From NCBI GenBank assembly GCA_903876665.1, contig CAIRAY010000096.1, positions 1 to 40,048 of the forward strand: a DNA stretch of 40,048 bases, read 5' to 3'. Below, in pieces: positions 1-8,358 of the stretch. Positions within the stretch are counted from its first letter, which is position 1, and the number at the start of each line of letters is the position of its first letter. The stretch is from an uncultured Fibrobacterota bacterium (GTDB lineage Bacteria; Fibrobacterota; Fibrobacteria; Fibrobacterales; Fibrobacteraceae). The translations under genes were made by a program, and so were the position numbers. The notes under the pieces are model-generated. The model did not search any database and had not been told where the DNA came from. It was given only the letters and a program-made list of their open reading frames with translations.

Positions 1-180
1 ATCATCCACACAGTGGATATGTGCCTGTAACCGCTGAAGCGGAACAGGCATATCAAGTCGAGCACTATCCACTGTGTGGACCATCACCGTTGCATTCTGA
101 ACGCATTGCAGGCACGGTGCGGTGATCCTCCACACAGTGGTGTACATGTGTCCGTAATCGGGGGGTACCCCGAACGGCCC
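1..180. repeat. Cluster of inverted repeats and hairpins at the window edge
   Basis: No gene is visible here. The 15-mer TCCACACAGTGGATA at 5-19 has its exact reverse complement at 66-80, and a third copy of its first 12 bases lies at 129-140. The arm pair 5-19/66-80 encloses a smaller nested stem (TGCCTGT 22-28 with ACAGGCA 44-50, CCGCT 31-35 with AGCGG 38-42). The middle copy can instead pair to the right: 69-89 matches the reverse complement of 120-140 at 19 of 21 positions. A further hairpin spans 152-177 (CCGT..TCGGGG / CCCCGA..ACGG). The element may continue to the left of the window. Its function is unknown. Confidence 0.7.
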
Positions 181-187
181 CACCGAG

Positions 188-254
188 GGATGACAGGGAT
201 AGCCGGGGATGACAGGGTAAATGGTGGATGACATGGCAGGCGAGGATGACATGT
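188..254. repeat. Short tandem repeat, four GGATGACA units
   Basis: GGATGACA recurs at 188, 207, 226 and 244, a period of 18-19 bp, with the bases between units poorly conserved. The first two units read GGATGACAGGG, the last two GGATGACATG. The motif resembles the GTCATCCCC core of REP-type palindromes found in many bacteria. The array ends a few bases before the hrpB start and may cover its promoter. Confidence 0.55.
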
Positions 255-258
255 AAAA

Positions 259-2808
259 TTGCCGGAGCATTATGCTAAATTCCCACCCATGGCGCCTTCC
301 CTTCCTGCAGCATTCCTCAAGCTCCCTCTCGCAAAGCACCGCGAGGAGATCTTGGAGCGCCTGGCAACCCAGCGGAATTTGTTGCTCACCGCGCCCACGG
401 GTACAGGAAAATCCTCCTTTCTTCCTTGGCTTTTGCACCTCGAATCTCAGGGAACACCGGCCCGCATTGCCATGCTCCAGCCTAGGCGTATTGCGGCACT
501 GAGCCTCTGCAATTTTTTGGCGAAGTGTATGGGAGAAGAGGCGGGCGCAACCGTCGGATACAGCTTCCGCTTTGAGTCCCGGCGGTCGGCCGAAACAAAA
601 ATTCTGTTCCAGACCTATGGAAGCTTTTTGCAGAGCGCCCTGCGAGGCGTTGCGGGCGAATTCGACTGGATCGTCTTTGACGAGTTTCACGAGCGGCGTA
701 CCGAGATGGATCTGCTTCTTTCCTGGTGCCTCGCCTGGCAGGCGCAAGAAGGGAGCAAGGCCCCCCGCATCGCAGTCCTTTCGGCGGAACTCAACCGCGA
801 AACCTTGGAAAACCTCTTAGGGATTCCCTGCCTGCGTGTCGAAAGTCCTGGCTTCCCCGTGCAAATTTTACATCAGGAATCCAAGACCTCCGAGTCCATT
901 GACCGGCAGGTCCTACGGGCGGTGCGCACCCTGCAAGGGAACCAGGTCTGGAACACCACTCTGGTTTTCCTTCCCGGAAAATCCGAGATCCAAGCCTGCG
1001 CCAATCTCCTGGAAGAGCAGCTGGGGCGAGGCCCCGATGCCCCCCAAATTCTGAAGCTCTTTGGGGGTCAGGAGGTGATTGAACAAACGCAAATTTTTGC
1101 GGACACCGATTGTCCGCGTATTATTCTCACCACCAACATTGCCGAGACCTCCCTCACCGTTCCCCAGGTCACCGCCGTGGTGGATTCCGGACTCGAGAGA
1201 TCCACAGAGTTTGATTTTGCCAAAAACATACAAACTCTCCGACTGGGGAAAATCGCACTTCAGAACGCGGTGCAGCGCACCGGTCGCGCGGGCCGTACTC
1301 GTCCGGGAGTGTGCATCCGCATGTGGGGCGAGCGGGATCAAGGCACCATGCCCCGCGACATTATCCCCGAAATTCTGCGCAGCCGCCTCCAGGTACCCTT
1401 GCTCCTGCGAGCCTCCCTCGCCAAACGTCAGGGTCTTACACCCGAGTCCATCCGCTGGCCCACTCCCCCTCCCCCAGCCCTTTTAGAACGGGCTCTCCAG
1501 GATCTTCAAGCATTGGACATGCTCCAATCCGATGGAAGCATAACCCCGACGGGTATTGGGGCCTTGCTGGTTCCGGTGCAATCCCTCGCCGTCGCGCGCA
1601 TGCTTTTGTTGACTCCTACCTTGAGTCCTTTGCTTCTGGCCGCAGCGGCGTGGCTCGATTCCAGCGGAGAGGTTTCCGGGCCCGGGAAAGCGGAATCCCG
1701 CCACTTATTTGACCTTGCGCAAGAACTGCTGGATGCCCGCCGGAGTTGCCCCCGGGAGTTGACCTTGCAATTCAGTCGCCTGCAGCAGTGGGCCCGAGAA
1801 AACAATAAGGGATATTCACAGTCCCCAAATCAACAAAAAGAAGCCACGGAGGTTTTGCTCGAAAACTTTGCCGATGCCCTGGCAACCATTTCCGAAAGTG
1901 GAAAAGCCTACCGCATTGGCGAAGACACCACCATTCTGCTCGATCCTTCCTTGACAGGGGACACTCCCGCAGTGCTAGCCTTCAACCTGTTGCGTAGCGG
2001 AAGCACCCGCATGCAGCAGATTTCCCGTTGCATCTTCGTTCCCATTACACACGAACTATTGCAGCGGGGCAAAGCACCCGAAGAACATTGGGAACTCCTG
2101 TGGCGCAACGGACAGGAACGATTCACCGGGCTTTGCATCAAAAAAATCGGTGATCTTGAAATTGAACGGCGGGACTGCGCCCCCCAGGACGCACCGCCTG
2201 CCGCCAAAAAGATCCTTTCTGAGCTTACCGTCGCCGCCTGGGCCGAAAAGATTGCCCGCGAAGACCTCTCGCACTGCTGGATGACCGAATCCATGCACAC
2301 CCTGCTCTCCAAGATGAAACTCGCCGCCAAGTATTTCCCGGAGTACCAGCTCCCTGAATGGAGCAAGGACGACTGGGCCCTCATCATGGATGAATTCACC
2401 TCCGGCGTATTTCTGTTGCGCGACCTGGAAGAGCGCCGCTTCCGCAAGGTGATTGAGGACTACTTCGGGCACCACATGTTGCCCTGGCTCCACAAAACCT
2501 TCATCGATACGACCACCCTCCCCAGCGGTAGAATCGCACGCTACAGCTATCCCACGGACCAGGAATCCCCGGTGGAAATCAGTGCCAGAGTGGCAGACTT
2601 CTTGGGAATGAAGGGAGAACACAGCATTGCCGAGGGCCGCATCAAGGTTCGCTACGATGTGCTGGCACCTAACCGCCGGACCGTACAGAAGACCTGGAAC
2701 TTGGATGGCTTCTGGCAAAACACCTATCCCGAAATCCGCAAGGAACTCCGGGGCCGTTACCCCCGCCACCCTTGGCCCGAAAACCCCCTGGTGATTCCGG
2801 ATGTCTAA
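259..2808 (+). CDS. hrpB: ATP-dependent helicase HrpB (DEAH-type)
   Basis: A superfamily 2 helicase of the HrpB family, a predicted cytoplasmic RNA helicase related to DEAH proteins. The substrate is unknown in most bacteria. Visible motifs are Walker A APTGTGKS (about residues 45-52), the DEAH-like box DEFHERR (about 141), and motif VI QRTGRAGR (about 338). The C-terminal half matches the HrpB-specific region, and 849 residues is the usual family length. The first in-frame start is TTG at 259. ATG at 289 is a reasonable alternative, since the conserved part begins only near residue 20; neither has a strong ribosome binding site. The gene ends 3 bp before the stop of a convergent lipoprotein gene, with no terminator between them. 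Confidence 0.93.
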   Translation: MPEHYAKFPPMAPSLPAAFLKLPLAKHREEILERLATQRNLLLTAPTGTGKSSFLPWLLHLESQGTPARIAMLQPRRIAALSLCNFLAKCMGEEAGATVGYSFRFESRRSAETKILFQTYGSFLQSALRGVAGEFDWIVFDEFHERRTEMDLLLSWCLAWQAQEGSKAPRIAVLSAELNRETLENLLGIPCLRVESPGFPVQILHQESKTSESIDRQVLRAVRTLQGNQVWNTTLVFLPGKSEIQACANLLEEQLGRGPDAPQILKLFGGQEVIEQTQIFADTDCPRIILTTNIAETSLTVPQVTAVVDSGLERSTEFDFAKNIQTLRLGKIALQNAVQRTGRAGRTRPGVCIRMWGERDQGTMPRDIIPEILRSRLQVPLLLRASLAKRQGLTPESIRWPTPPPPALLERALQDLQALDMLQSDGSITPTGIGALLVPVQSLAVARMLLLTPTLSPLLLAAAAWLDSSGEVSGPGKAESRHLFDLAQELLDARRSCPRELTLQFSRLQQWARENNKGYSQSPNQQKEATEVLLENFADALATISESGKAYRIGEDTTILLDPSLTGDTPAVLAFNLLRSGSTRMQQISRCIFVPITHELLQRGKAPEEHWELLWRNGQERFTGLCIKKIGDLEIERRDCAPQDAPPAAKKILSELTVAAWAEKIAREDLSHCWMTESMHTLLSKMKLAAKYFPEYQLPEWSKDDWALIMDEFTSGVFLLRDLEERRFRKVIEDYFGHHMLPWLHKTFIDTTTLPSGRIARYSYPTDQESPVEISARVADFLGMKGEHSIAEGRIKVRYDVLAPNRRTVQKTWNLDGFWQNTYPEIRKELRGRYPRHPWPENPLVIPDV

Positions 2809-2811
2809 TTT

Positions 2812-3999
2812 TTACGGAACTACGCGGGTCCACTGAGTTGGAATAAACTCGTTGCTGAAATTCAAGGTATCGCTTTGCAGATCCGCGGTATTGAGGATTA
2901 ACCCATAGCAGAGTGGCTGTGTTCCTGTCACATTCATTATGCCAAGGGTTCCATTTCCGTTGCATCCGGCTCCAGCATTGAAGTCCAGAACGAGCCAGGG
3001 GCCAATCACATCGTAGACTCCCTCATCCGAATATGCCATTTCAGGGGGCGCTACACCCCATGCATTCATCGTTAAAAGGCCTTCAGCAAGAAAATTCAGT
3101 TGAAATTTGTGGGACGTTCCCTTATCAGCTTCCCAGAGTCCAAGCAAAGAAGCCACATCAAGGCTTGCAGGGAGATCTCCATTGGGAATCAAGGTTTCGG
3201 TAACTCCAGTCCTTGGTGAAGTAACCAACAGATTTCCGGTCACTTTTGCGGCAGAGAAGAAGCTGGCCGGATAATAATCTCCATTAGAAAAATTGACACT
3301 CAGCAAAAGTCGATCCGCCTGAATATCAAAAACGCCCGTCTCTATGATGGTGTCCGCAGAGGTCTGCGTAACCGTCACATAACGCATGTTGGGGTAGAAT
3401 TCATAGTTTACGGTCTTGCCCATCACTATTTTTTGCCACGCACCCACCACATCCGACCCCTTGTGCAATCCGACCGGTGGCGAAACCCATGTGGCTGCAG
3501 TCACGGCAACTAAAGCCTCGGCACTGGGGCCAGCCATCAGCGTGTCGTCCTTTACCACAAAACCCAGTGCCTGGGGATGGTAGGTCAAATCATTTTCAGG
3601 GCATAGAATTTTCGTATCCAAAACCTGACCCATGCAATCGCCCTTCTCCAGGGTCATCTGCCCATTGCTCGCCAAACTATATGTACCAGCGGCATGCACT
3701 GCCAGCGTGGTTCCCTTGTAGAACAGTTTGGAATACACGCCACTGCTTAAGGAATCATCAAAAACATACTTGACTGAATAACCCGCCTCATCCGGGAATT
3801 GCACCACGGTAGGAATATCGGCCATGGTCGCGGCACGACTACCATCATCCGGAACCACGAAGGAAGAGGAAGAACCAGCCCCGGAGGACGACGACCCCGC
3901 AGAGGAGGAGTCCCCAGGAGAAACAACTTTGTCGTTCCCACCGCAAGCCACCAAACAAGACAACCCGGCCAGCATGGCCAACCCTGAATAATTTTTCAT
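2812..3999 (-). CDS. Secreted lipoprotein with poly-serine linker, unknown function
   Basis: A 395-residue predicted lipoprotein. A signal peptide ends in the lipobox LVAC, with Cys19 as the lipidation site, followed by Gly-Gly. Residues about 30-47 form a Ser/Gly linker (SSSAGSSSSGAGSSSS), a style typical of Fibrobacter surface proteins. The rest is rich in Val, Thr, Gly and aromatic residues and looks like beta-structure. Two segments resemble each other in style (around WQKIVMGKTVNYEFYPN and LWEADKGTSHKFQLNF), as in lipocalin-like or lipoprotein repeat domains, but I do not recognise the family. It is divergent from the antiporter gene, with a REP-like inverted repeat in the shared upstream region. 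A purine-rich GGGGGTAG precedes the ATG. Confidence 0.8.
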   Translation of the reverse strand: MKNYSGLAMLAGLSCLVACGGNDKVVSPGDSSSAGSSSSGAGSSSSFVVPDDGSRAATMADIPTVVQFPDEAGYSVKYVFDDSLSSGVYSKLFYKGTTLAVHAAGTYSLASNGQMTLEKGDCMGQVLDTKILCPENDLTYHPQALGFVVKDDTLMAGPSAEALVAVTAATWVSPPVGLHKGSDVVGAWQKIVMGKTVNYEFYPNMRYVTVTQTSADTIIETGVFDIQADRLLLSVNFSNGDYYPASFFSAAKVTGNLLVTSPRTGVTETLIPNGDLPASLDVASLLGLWEADKGTSHKFQLNFLAEGLLTMNAWGVAPPEMAYSDEGVYDVIGPWLVLDFNAGAGCNGNGTLGIMNVTGTQPLCYGLILNTADLQSDTLNFSNEFIPTQWTRVVP

Positions 4000-4046
4000 A
4001 ATCTACCCCCGAATAAATTTACCCCATTAACATCAATAGTTCATTT

Positions 4047-4116
4047 TGTCACCCTCGCGCAGGCGAGGGTCCAAGGCCATTCTTTGACCAAGACCCACGC
4101 CTGCGCGAGGGTGACA
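4047..4116. repeat. REP-like long inverted repeat
   Basis: TGTCACCCTCGCGCAGGCG at 4047-4065 has a perfect 19-bp reverse complement at 4098-4116. Inside, GGGTC (4067-4071) pairs with GACCC (4092-4096) after one mismatch. Each arm also holds a small palindrome of its own (CCTCGC gcag GCGAGG on the left). This is the architecture of paired REP elements. It lies in the divergent intergenic region between the lipoprotein and antiporter genes, so it argues against any antiporter start upstream of about 4140. Related single copies lie at 17284-17305 and, degenerate, near 18264. Confidence 0.75.
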
Positions 4117-4236
4117 GACCGTTTATGTTTCCGAACGGTATTGGAATTAACATACCTTAATTTCGACAACTTTAAACATTCCGAAGTGGAAGAAAGCCCC
4201 TTGGACTATATTTTGCGTAACCTGGATCACGCCAAT

Positions 4237-5466
4237 ATGCAAAGCGAAGATTTACTACTCCGATTCGTCTCCATCCTCCTGGCAGCTTTGCTCGGTGGGT
4301 GGTTGCTCGATCGGTTGCGCCAACCGCCCATCATGGGGTATATTCTTGCTGGGGTCGTTCTGGGGAACCAGTTCTGGGGCGCCCTGCCCTCCAAGGCGTT
4401 TTTTGAACTGGGCGGCGAAATCGGCCTGGTCCTGATGTTATTTTTCATCGGAACCGAAGTCGACATTTCCCGCTTGATTCGCGACTGGAAGGTACCTCTT
4501 TTCGGAACCCTGCTTCAGACCGTGACCAGCGTGGGAGTTTGCCTGGTAAGCGGTCTTTGGCTCCATTGGTCCATGGCCCAGTCCCTCTTTTTTGCTTTTA
4601 TGATTTCCCTGTCGAGCACCGCAGTCGTGTTGCGCATCCTCCAGGATTTTGGAGGTACGGACTCCTTTATTGGGCGAAAAAGTTTGGGCATGCTTCTGCT
4701 ACAAGACCTCATGGTTATTCCGATGCTGATCGTCCTAGGAATGTTCCGAGGCGAACAAATGGAAACCAATCTGCTGGTGCGGCAAATTGTGGGCGGAGTC
4801 CTCGTGGTGGCACTAGCCGTGTTCCTTAGCTCCCGCAAGCGCCTGCGCCTACCCGTATGGTTCCGCATGCACAACAACCATGAGTTCCGCATTTTTGCAG
4901 GACTGGTGTTCTGCCTAGGGTCGGCGACGATTACCGGATATTTGGGACTCTCTCCGGCTCTGGGTGCGTTCCTTTCGGGCATTGTGCTCGGGCGTTTTGA
5001 AACGGAACTCAAGCTACGGGACACTCTGGGCCCCTTCAAGGTCCTGTTTGTGGCGGTTTTCTTTATGACCATTGGGCTATTGGTGGACCTTAATTTCTTG
5101 ATGGATCATTTATTGTTGATCCTCTTTCTCGTATTCCTGGTTTTTGCGCTAAACACCGCCGTCGCCACCTTGGTGTTGCGCGCCTTGGGAATGTCCATGG
5201 TGGAATCCTTGGCCACGGCCTGTCTGCTGGCGCAAATCGGTGAATTCGCCTTTTTACTCGCGGCCTCCGCCCAACGATTCACACTCATTGACCCGGACAC
5301 TTACCAAACAGCCGTCGCGGTGATTGCGCTGAGCCTGCTCCTTACTCCCATCTGGTTTGGAGTCTCCCGCAAACTGATGCGGGCAAGCCTGGGAACCAGC
5401 GCCACCATTGCCTTTCAAATCACCCCCAAAGAGGGCATCCCCCTACAACGACAGCATTTAGGATAA
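4237..5466 (+). CDS. Cation:proton antiporter, CPA2/KefB type
   Basis: A polytopic inner-membrane protein of about 409 residues in the monovalent cation:proton antiporter-2 family (KefB/KefC/GerN-like), expected to exchange Na+ or K+ for H+. Diagnostic stretches are LRQPPIMGYILAGVVLG near the N terminus, FFIGTEVD, SLSSTAVVLRIL, PALGAFLSGIVLGRFE, FVAVFFMTIGLLVD and LAQIGEFAFLLA. The protein stops soon after the last membrane helix, so it lacks the TrkA-N regulatory domain of full-length KefB/KefC. The frame is open from 4084, but that part runs through the inverted repeat and is not plausible coding. ATG 4237 puts the first helix at the usual place; TTG 4201, preceded by GGAAG, or GTG 4186 are alternatives. 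recG follows after 3 bp, suggesting cotranscription. Confidence 0.88.
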   Translation: MQSEDLLLRFVSILLAALLGGWLLDRLRQPPIMGYILAGVVLGNQFWGALPSKAFFELGGEIGLVLMLFFIGTEVDISRLIRDWKVPLFGTLLQTVTSVGVCLVSGLWLHWSMAQSLFFAFMISLSSTAVVLRILQDFGGTDSFIGRKSLGMLLLQDLMVIPMLIVLGMFRGEQMETNLLVRQIVGGVLVVALAVFLSSRKRLRLPVWFRMHNNHEFRIFAGLVFCLGSATITGYLGLSPALGAFLSGIVLGRFETELKLRDTLGPFKVLFVAVFFMTIGLLVDLNFLMDHLLLILFLVFLVFALNTAVATLVLRALGMSMVESLATACLLAQIGEFAFLLAASAQRFTLIDPDTYQTAVAVIALSLLLTPIWFGVSRKLMRASLGTSATIAFQITPKEGIPLQRQHLG

Positions 5467-5469
5467 TCG

Positions 5470-7521
5470 ATGGATCTTAGCCACATTCCAGGTTTGGGCA
5501 AAAAACGCATTGAGGTGCTTGCCACCGCAGGCATCACGGACATTCCCACCCTGTTGCGCAATATTCCCCGCAATTGGCTCGACCGCACCCAGCTAAACAC
5601 CATCGCCCAAATCGAACCCGACTCCACCGTGGTGCTGGTGGGAACCATCTCCCGGGCAGCCCCGGTCTTTGGAAAACGCCCACGCTTTCAGGCGTATTTG
5701 CGCGATGCCACCGGCGAAATCCTCCTGGTTTTTTTCAGCGCCGTCCCTTATTGGCAAAAGCGTTTAGGCATTGGGAGCCGTTGGATGGTCGTGGGCAAGA
5801 TCCAGGAATTCCGCGGATTCCAGATTGTTCATCCCGAGCTGCAACCCCTCGATGCCGAGTCGGAATTTGAAGGGGGCATTGTCTCGGTCTATTCGATTTC
5901 CGAAGAAATGCGGGCTTCGCGCATGGAACAGGCATTCTTTCGTAAACTTTACACACAACTGTTTGAGGCTCCCTGGCTCAAGCTCCGCGATGCTTGCCCT
6001 ACCCCGCTTCTCGCCGCCCTCAAATTCAAATCCGAACTAGAAAACCTTCGTCGCATCCATTTGCCCAAATCCATGGGCGAGGTATTCCAGGGACGCCGTC
6101 AGCTCAAGGTCATGGAACTCCTTCCCCTCTGCCTACGCATGGTGCAACGCAGGCGCCGCATGGCTGGACAAGGCCTGGCGAGGTCCATTGACCGCGCTTT
6201 GATTAAAAAGAATATATCTGGACTTCCTTTCGCACTCACCCGGGACCAAAGTTTCGCGCTGGAAACTATTCTCACGGGTATGGAGTCCACCCGCCAATTT
6301 CATGCCCTGCTTCAGGGTGATGTGGGTTCGGGAAAAACAGTCGTGGCCATGCTCGCCATGCTGGGCCTCGCGGCCAAAGGGACCCAGTGTGCGATTATGG
6401 TTCCCACCGATATCCTTGCACGCCAGCACATCCAAACTATGCGACCTTGGTTCGAACAGGCTGGCCTGCGCCTTTCCCTTTTAGTAGGTGCCAGCAAAGG
6501 GGCCGAGCGCAACGAAATTTTACAAAGCCTGGCCAATGGCACCATCCATGTGGTGGTCGGAACCCATGCCCTGTTCTCCAATGATGTGCAATACCATTCC
6601 CTGGGCATGGTGATTATCGATGAGCAACATCGCTTTGGAGTGCAACAACGCGAAGCCTTGCTGGCCAAGGGCCAAAAGCCCGAGCTACTGGTGATGAGCG
6701 CAACCCCGATCCCCCGCAGTCTCGCCATGACACTCTACGGAGACTTGGACGCAGTTGTGATTCGCGAAAAACCACCCGGACGCAAGCCAGTCAAGACCCG
6801 CATGGTGGAAAGCTCCAAACGCGATGACCTGAAAGCCTTCTTGCTCAAGGAATGCAAAACAGGAAACCAGGCCTACTGGATTGTATCTCGCGTCGAAGAC
6901 GACGAGGAGTCCGAGGCCCATTCGGTGGAAAGCCTCGATGAGGAGCTCGCCGGGTACTCCAAGGAATGGCGGGTGGCCTGCGTGCACGGCCGCATGGACG
7001 AATCCGAACGCAACCATATTTTGGCTGAGTTTTCTAAGGGAAAAATTCAGGTTCTGGTAAGCACCACCGTGGTCGAAGTGGGGGTCAATGTCCCCAATGC
7101 CAATTTAATGGTCATCGATCAGCCTGAACGCTTTGGTTTGGCTCAATTGCATCAGCTCCGAGGGCGCGTGGGCCGAGGAGAAACCCAGGCCTGGTGTTTC
7201 TTGGTTGCCGACCCAGCAAACTCCGCCTACGAACGCCTGCAGGCATTCACGACCACTTTGGATGGCTTTGAAATTTCCGAGATGGATCTCAAATTCCGTG
7301 GTGCAGGAAACCTCGAAGGCTCGGAACAATCCGGCTCTTGGATTCTGCGTTGGTTTGACTGGGTCGAAGACCAACCCCTGATCGAAGAAGTCATCCGGAT
7401 TTCAGAAAAAATTATCGACCAGGAAATTGAATTCGACGAAGCCACTCGATTCGAAATTGAGGACTGGTACGCCGGCCAAAGCAAGGCTTCACCCGTCAAG
7501 CATGATGATGGGGTGCACTGA
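5470..7521 (+). CDS. recG: ATP-dependent DNA helicase RecG
   Basis: RecG remodels stalled replication forks and branches Holliday junctions in the cytoplasm. The 683 residues contain the N-terminal wedge/OB domain (about 55-150, starting IAQIEPDSTVVLVGTI), Walker A GDVGSGKT (about 284-291), the DEQH box followed by RFGVQQR (about 385), a SATPIPRS motif, the helicase C domain with RGRVGRG, and the TRG-like end region MDLKFRGAGNLEGSEQSG. Length and domain order are normal. The ATG at 5470 has an AGGA about 7 bases upstream, inside the end of the antiporter gene. The gene is convergent with the Rpn pseudogene, 5 bp away. Confidence 0.97.
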   Translation: MDLSHIPGLGKKRIEVLATAGITDIPTLLRNIPRNWLDRTQLNTIAQIEPDSTVVLVGTISRAAPVFGKRPRFQAYLRDATGEILLVFFSAVPYWQKRLGIGSRWMVVGKIQEFRGFQIVHPELQPLDAESEFEGGIVSVYSISEEMRASRMEQAFFRKLYTQLFEAPWLKLRDACPTPLLAALKFKSELENLRRIHLPKSMGEVFQGRRQLKVMELLPLCLRMVQRRRRMAGQGLARSIDRALIKKNISGLPFALTRDQSFALETILTGMESTRQFHALLQGDVGSGKTVVAMLAMLGLAAKGTQCAIMVPTDILARQHIQTMRPWFEQAGLRLSLLVGASKGAERNEILQSLANGTIHVVVGTHALFSNDVQYHSLGMVIIDEQHRFGVQQREALLAKGQKPELLVMSATPIPRSLAMTLYGDLDAVVIREKPPGRKPVKTRMVESSKRDDLKAFLLKECKTGNQAYWIVSRVEDDEESEAHSVESLDEELAGYSKEWRVACVHGRMDESERNHILAEFSKGKIQVLVSTTVVEVGVNVPNANLMVIDQPERFGLAQLHQLRGRVGRGETQAWCFLVADPANSAYERLQAFTTTLDGFEISEMDLKFRGAGNLEGSEQSGSWILRWFDWVEDQPLIEEVIRISEKIIDQEIEFDEATRFEIEDWYAGQSKASPVKHDDGVH

Positions 7522-7526
7522 TCGCC

Positions 7527-8087
7527 TCAGTCATGACTCCGCAACCTGCTTTTCAGCTCCAGGTATCTAGCTTCGGAAACTTTTAATATGGCTTCGACCT
7601 GGTCCCAGGAAAATCCTTTGGCGAGCATGTTTTCGGCATGTTCCAGATCTCTCAGCTCCGCCCCCTGGCTGAGTCCTTGATTGATTCCTCTGGATAAACC
7701 TTCCGTTAACCCTTTTTCATGTTCTTCCCGAAGTTCCTGGGCAAAAGCGGAATTCGGGTGAATTGGATCTGCTAACGCCATATCAGACCTCAGGGTTTCA
7801 ACCATCTCCCCGGCAAGGGGAGCCTTGTATTGAATATAGGTAATTGCCGCAATCAAGTATCGTCTTTGCACCTCGGTAGGTTCCTCGGGAAATCATGATG
7901 GAAAGAATAGTCTTGGCCACGCAATCCAATTCAAGGCTTTGCTTGATCCTTTCCATTCTACAAATTGCCAGGTCGATCGCATAGATGGGAATTCGCGGAT
8001 CAAGCCTGCAGCTCGCACCGTATTTGAAAATGTGAAACGCGCCAGACGGTCATCCGCCGGAATTTTGATTCGTTTGACTTTTGCCAT
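7527..8087 (-). pseudogene. Decayed Rpn-family (PD-(D/E)XK) nuclease/transposase-like gene
   Basis: On the minus strand an N-terminal piece starts at ATG 8087 (MAKVKRIKIPADDRLARFTF) and runs to a TGA at 7893-7895. Reading resumes in the same frame (FPEEPTEVQRRYLIAAITY...) and continues to 7527. The start resembles the opening of Rpn/PD-(D/E)XK proteins, and the end (LREEHEKGLTEGLSRGINQGLSQGAE) is the charged, repeat-like tail typical of that family. Intact members are about 300 residues; here only about 185 codons remain, and the catalytic core is missing or scrambled. An internal deletion plus a nonsense mutation is the simplest reading. Rpn proteins promote recA-independent recombination and horizontal spread. 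The downstream piece alone (GTG 7871 to 7527) could be called as a 114-residue gene but is unlikely to be functional. Confidence 0.6.
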
Positions 8088-8246
8088 CCTGTACCTTGTT
8101 GTTATGCCCGAAACCAGGCCTTCGTCCAGGATTAGACGCTTGAAATGTGAATTCAGTACCCCGAACAAACGAAAATTTTTTCAGCCTCCCGGATTCCCGC
8201 CTCCCAAGGGTTGCGTGAATGACCCGAGCCTATTTCCCTCCCCCCG

Positions 8247-8332
8247 CACTTTCAACTTTCCACTTTCCATTTTCAATTTTCCACTTTCTACTAGCCACCC
8301 AACCCCGCGCCCCGGGCTGCCCACTTTCCACT
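8247..8332. repeat. 7-bp tandem repeat (CACTTTC) upstream of metG
   Basis: Six consecutive 7-base units, CACTTTC with variants AACTTTC, CATTTTC and AATTTTC, fill 8247-8288 without indels. A separate ACTTTCCACT lies at 8323-8332, about 27 bases before the metG start. The same decamer recurs in the purC-AICAR transformylase gap at 29083-29283. It is pyrimidine-rich on the plus strand. Function unknown. Confidence 0.7.
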
Positions 8333-8358
8333 TCGTCCTACTTTCCTACATTTGCCCT

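Noticed and set aside
188..254. Possible small CRISPR array
   Set aside because: Repeat units are only 8-10 bases with 18-19 bp periods, too short for repeat plus spacer, and no cas genes are present.
2056..2769. Long minus-strand open frame inside hrpB
   Set aside because: Fully covered by hrpB; no start signal or family resemblance.
4084..4236. N-terminal extension of the antiporter
   Set aside because: It reads through the REP-like inverted repeat and has no membrane-protein character; family homology begins near 4237.
7939..8358. N-terminal extension of metG
   Set aside because: The frame is open, but it crosses the antisense nuclease remnant and the 7-bp array, and MetRS homology begins at ATG 8359.
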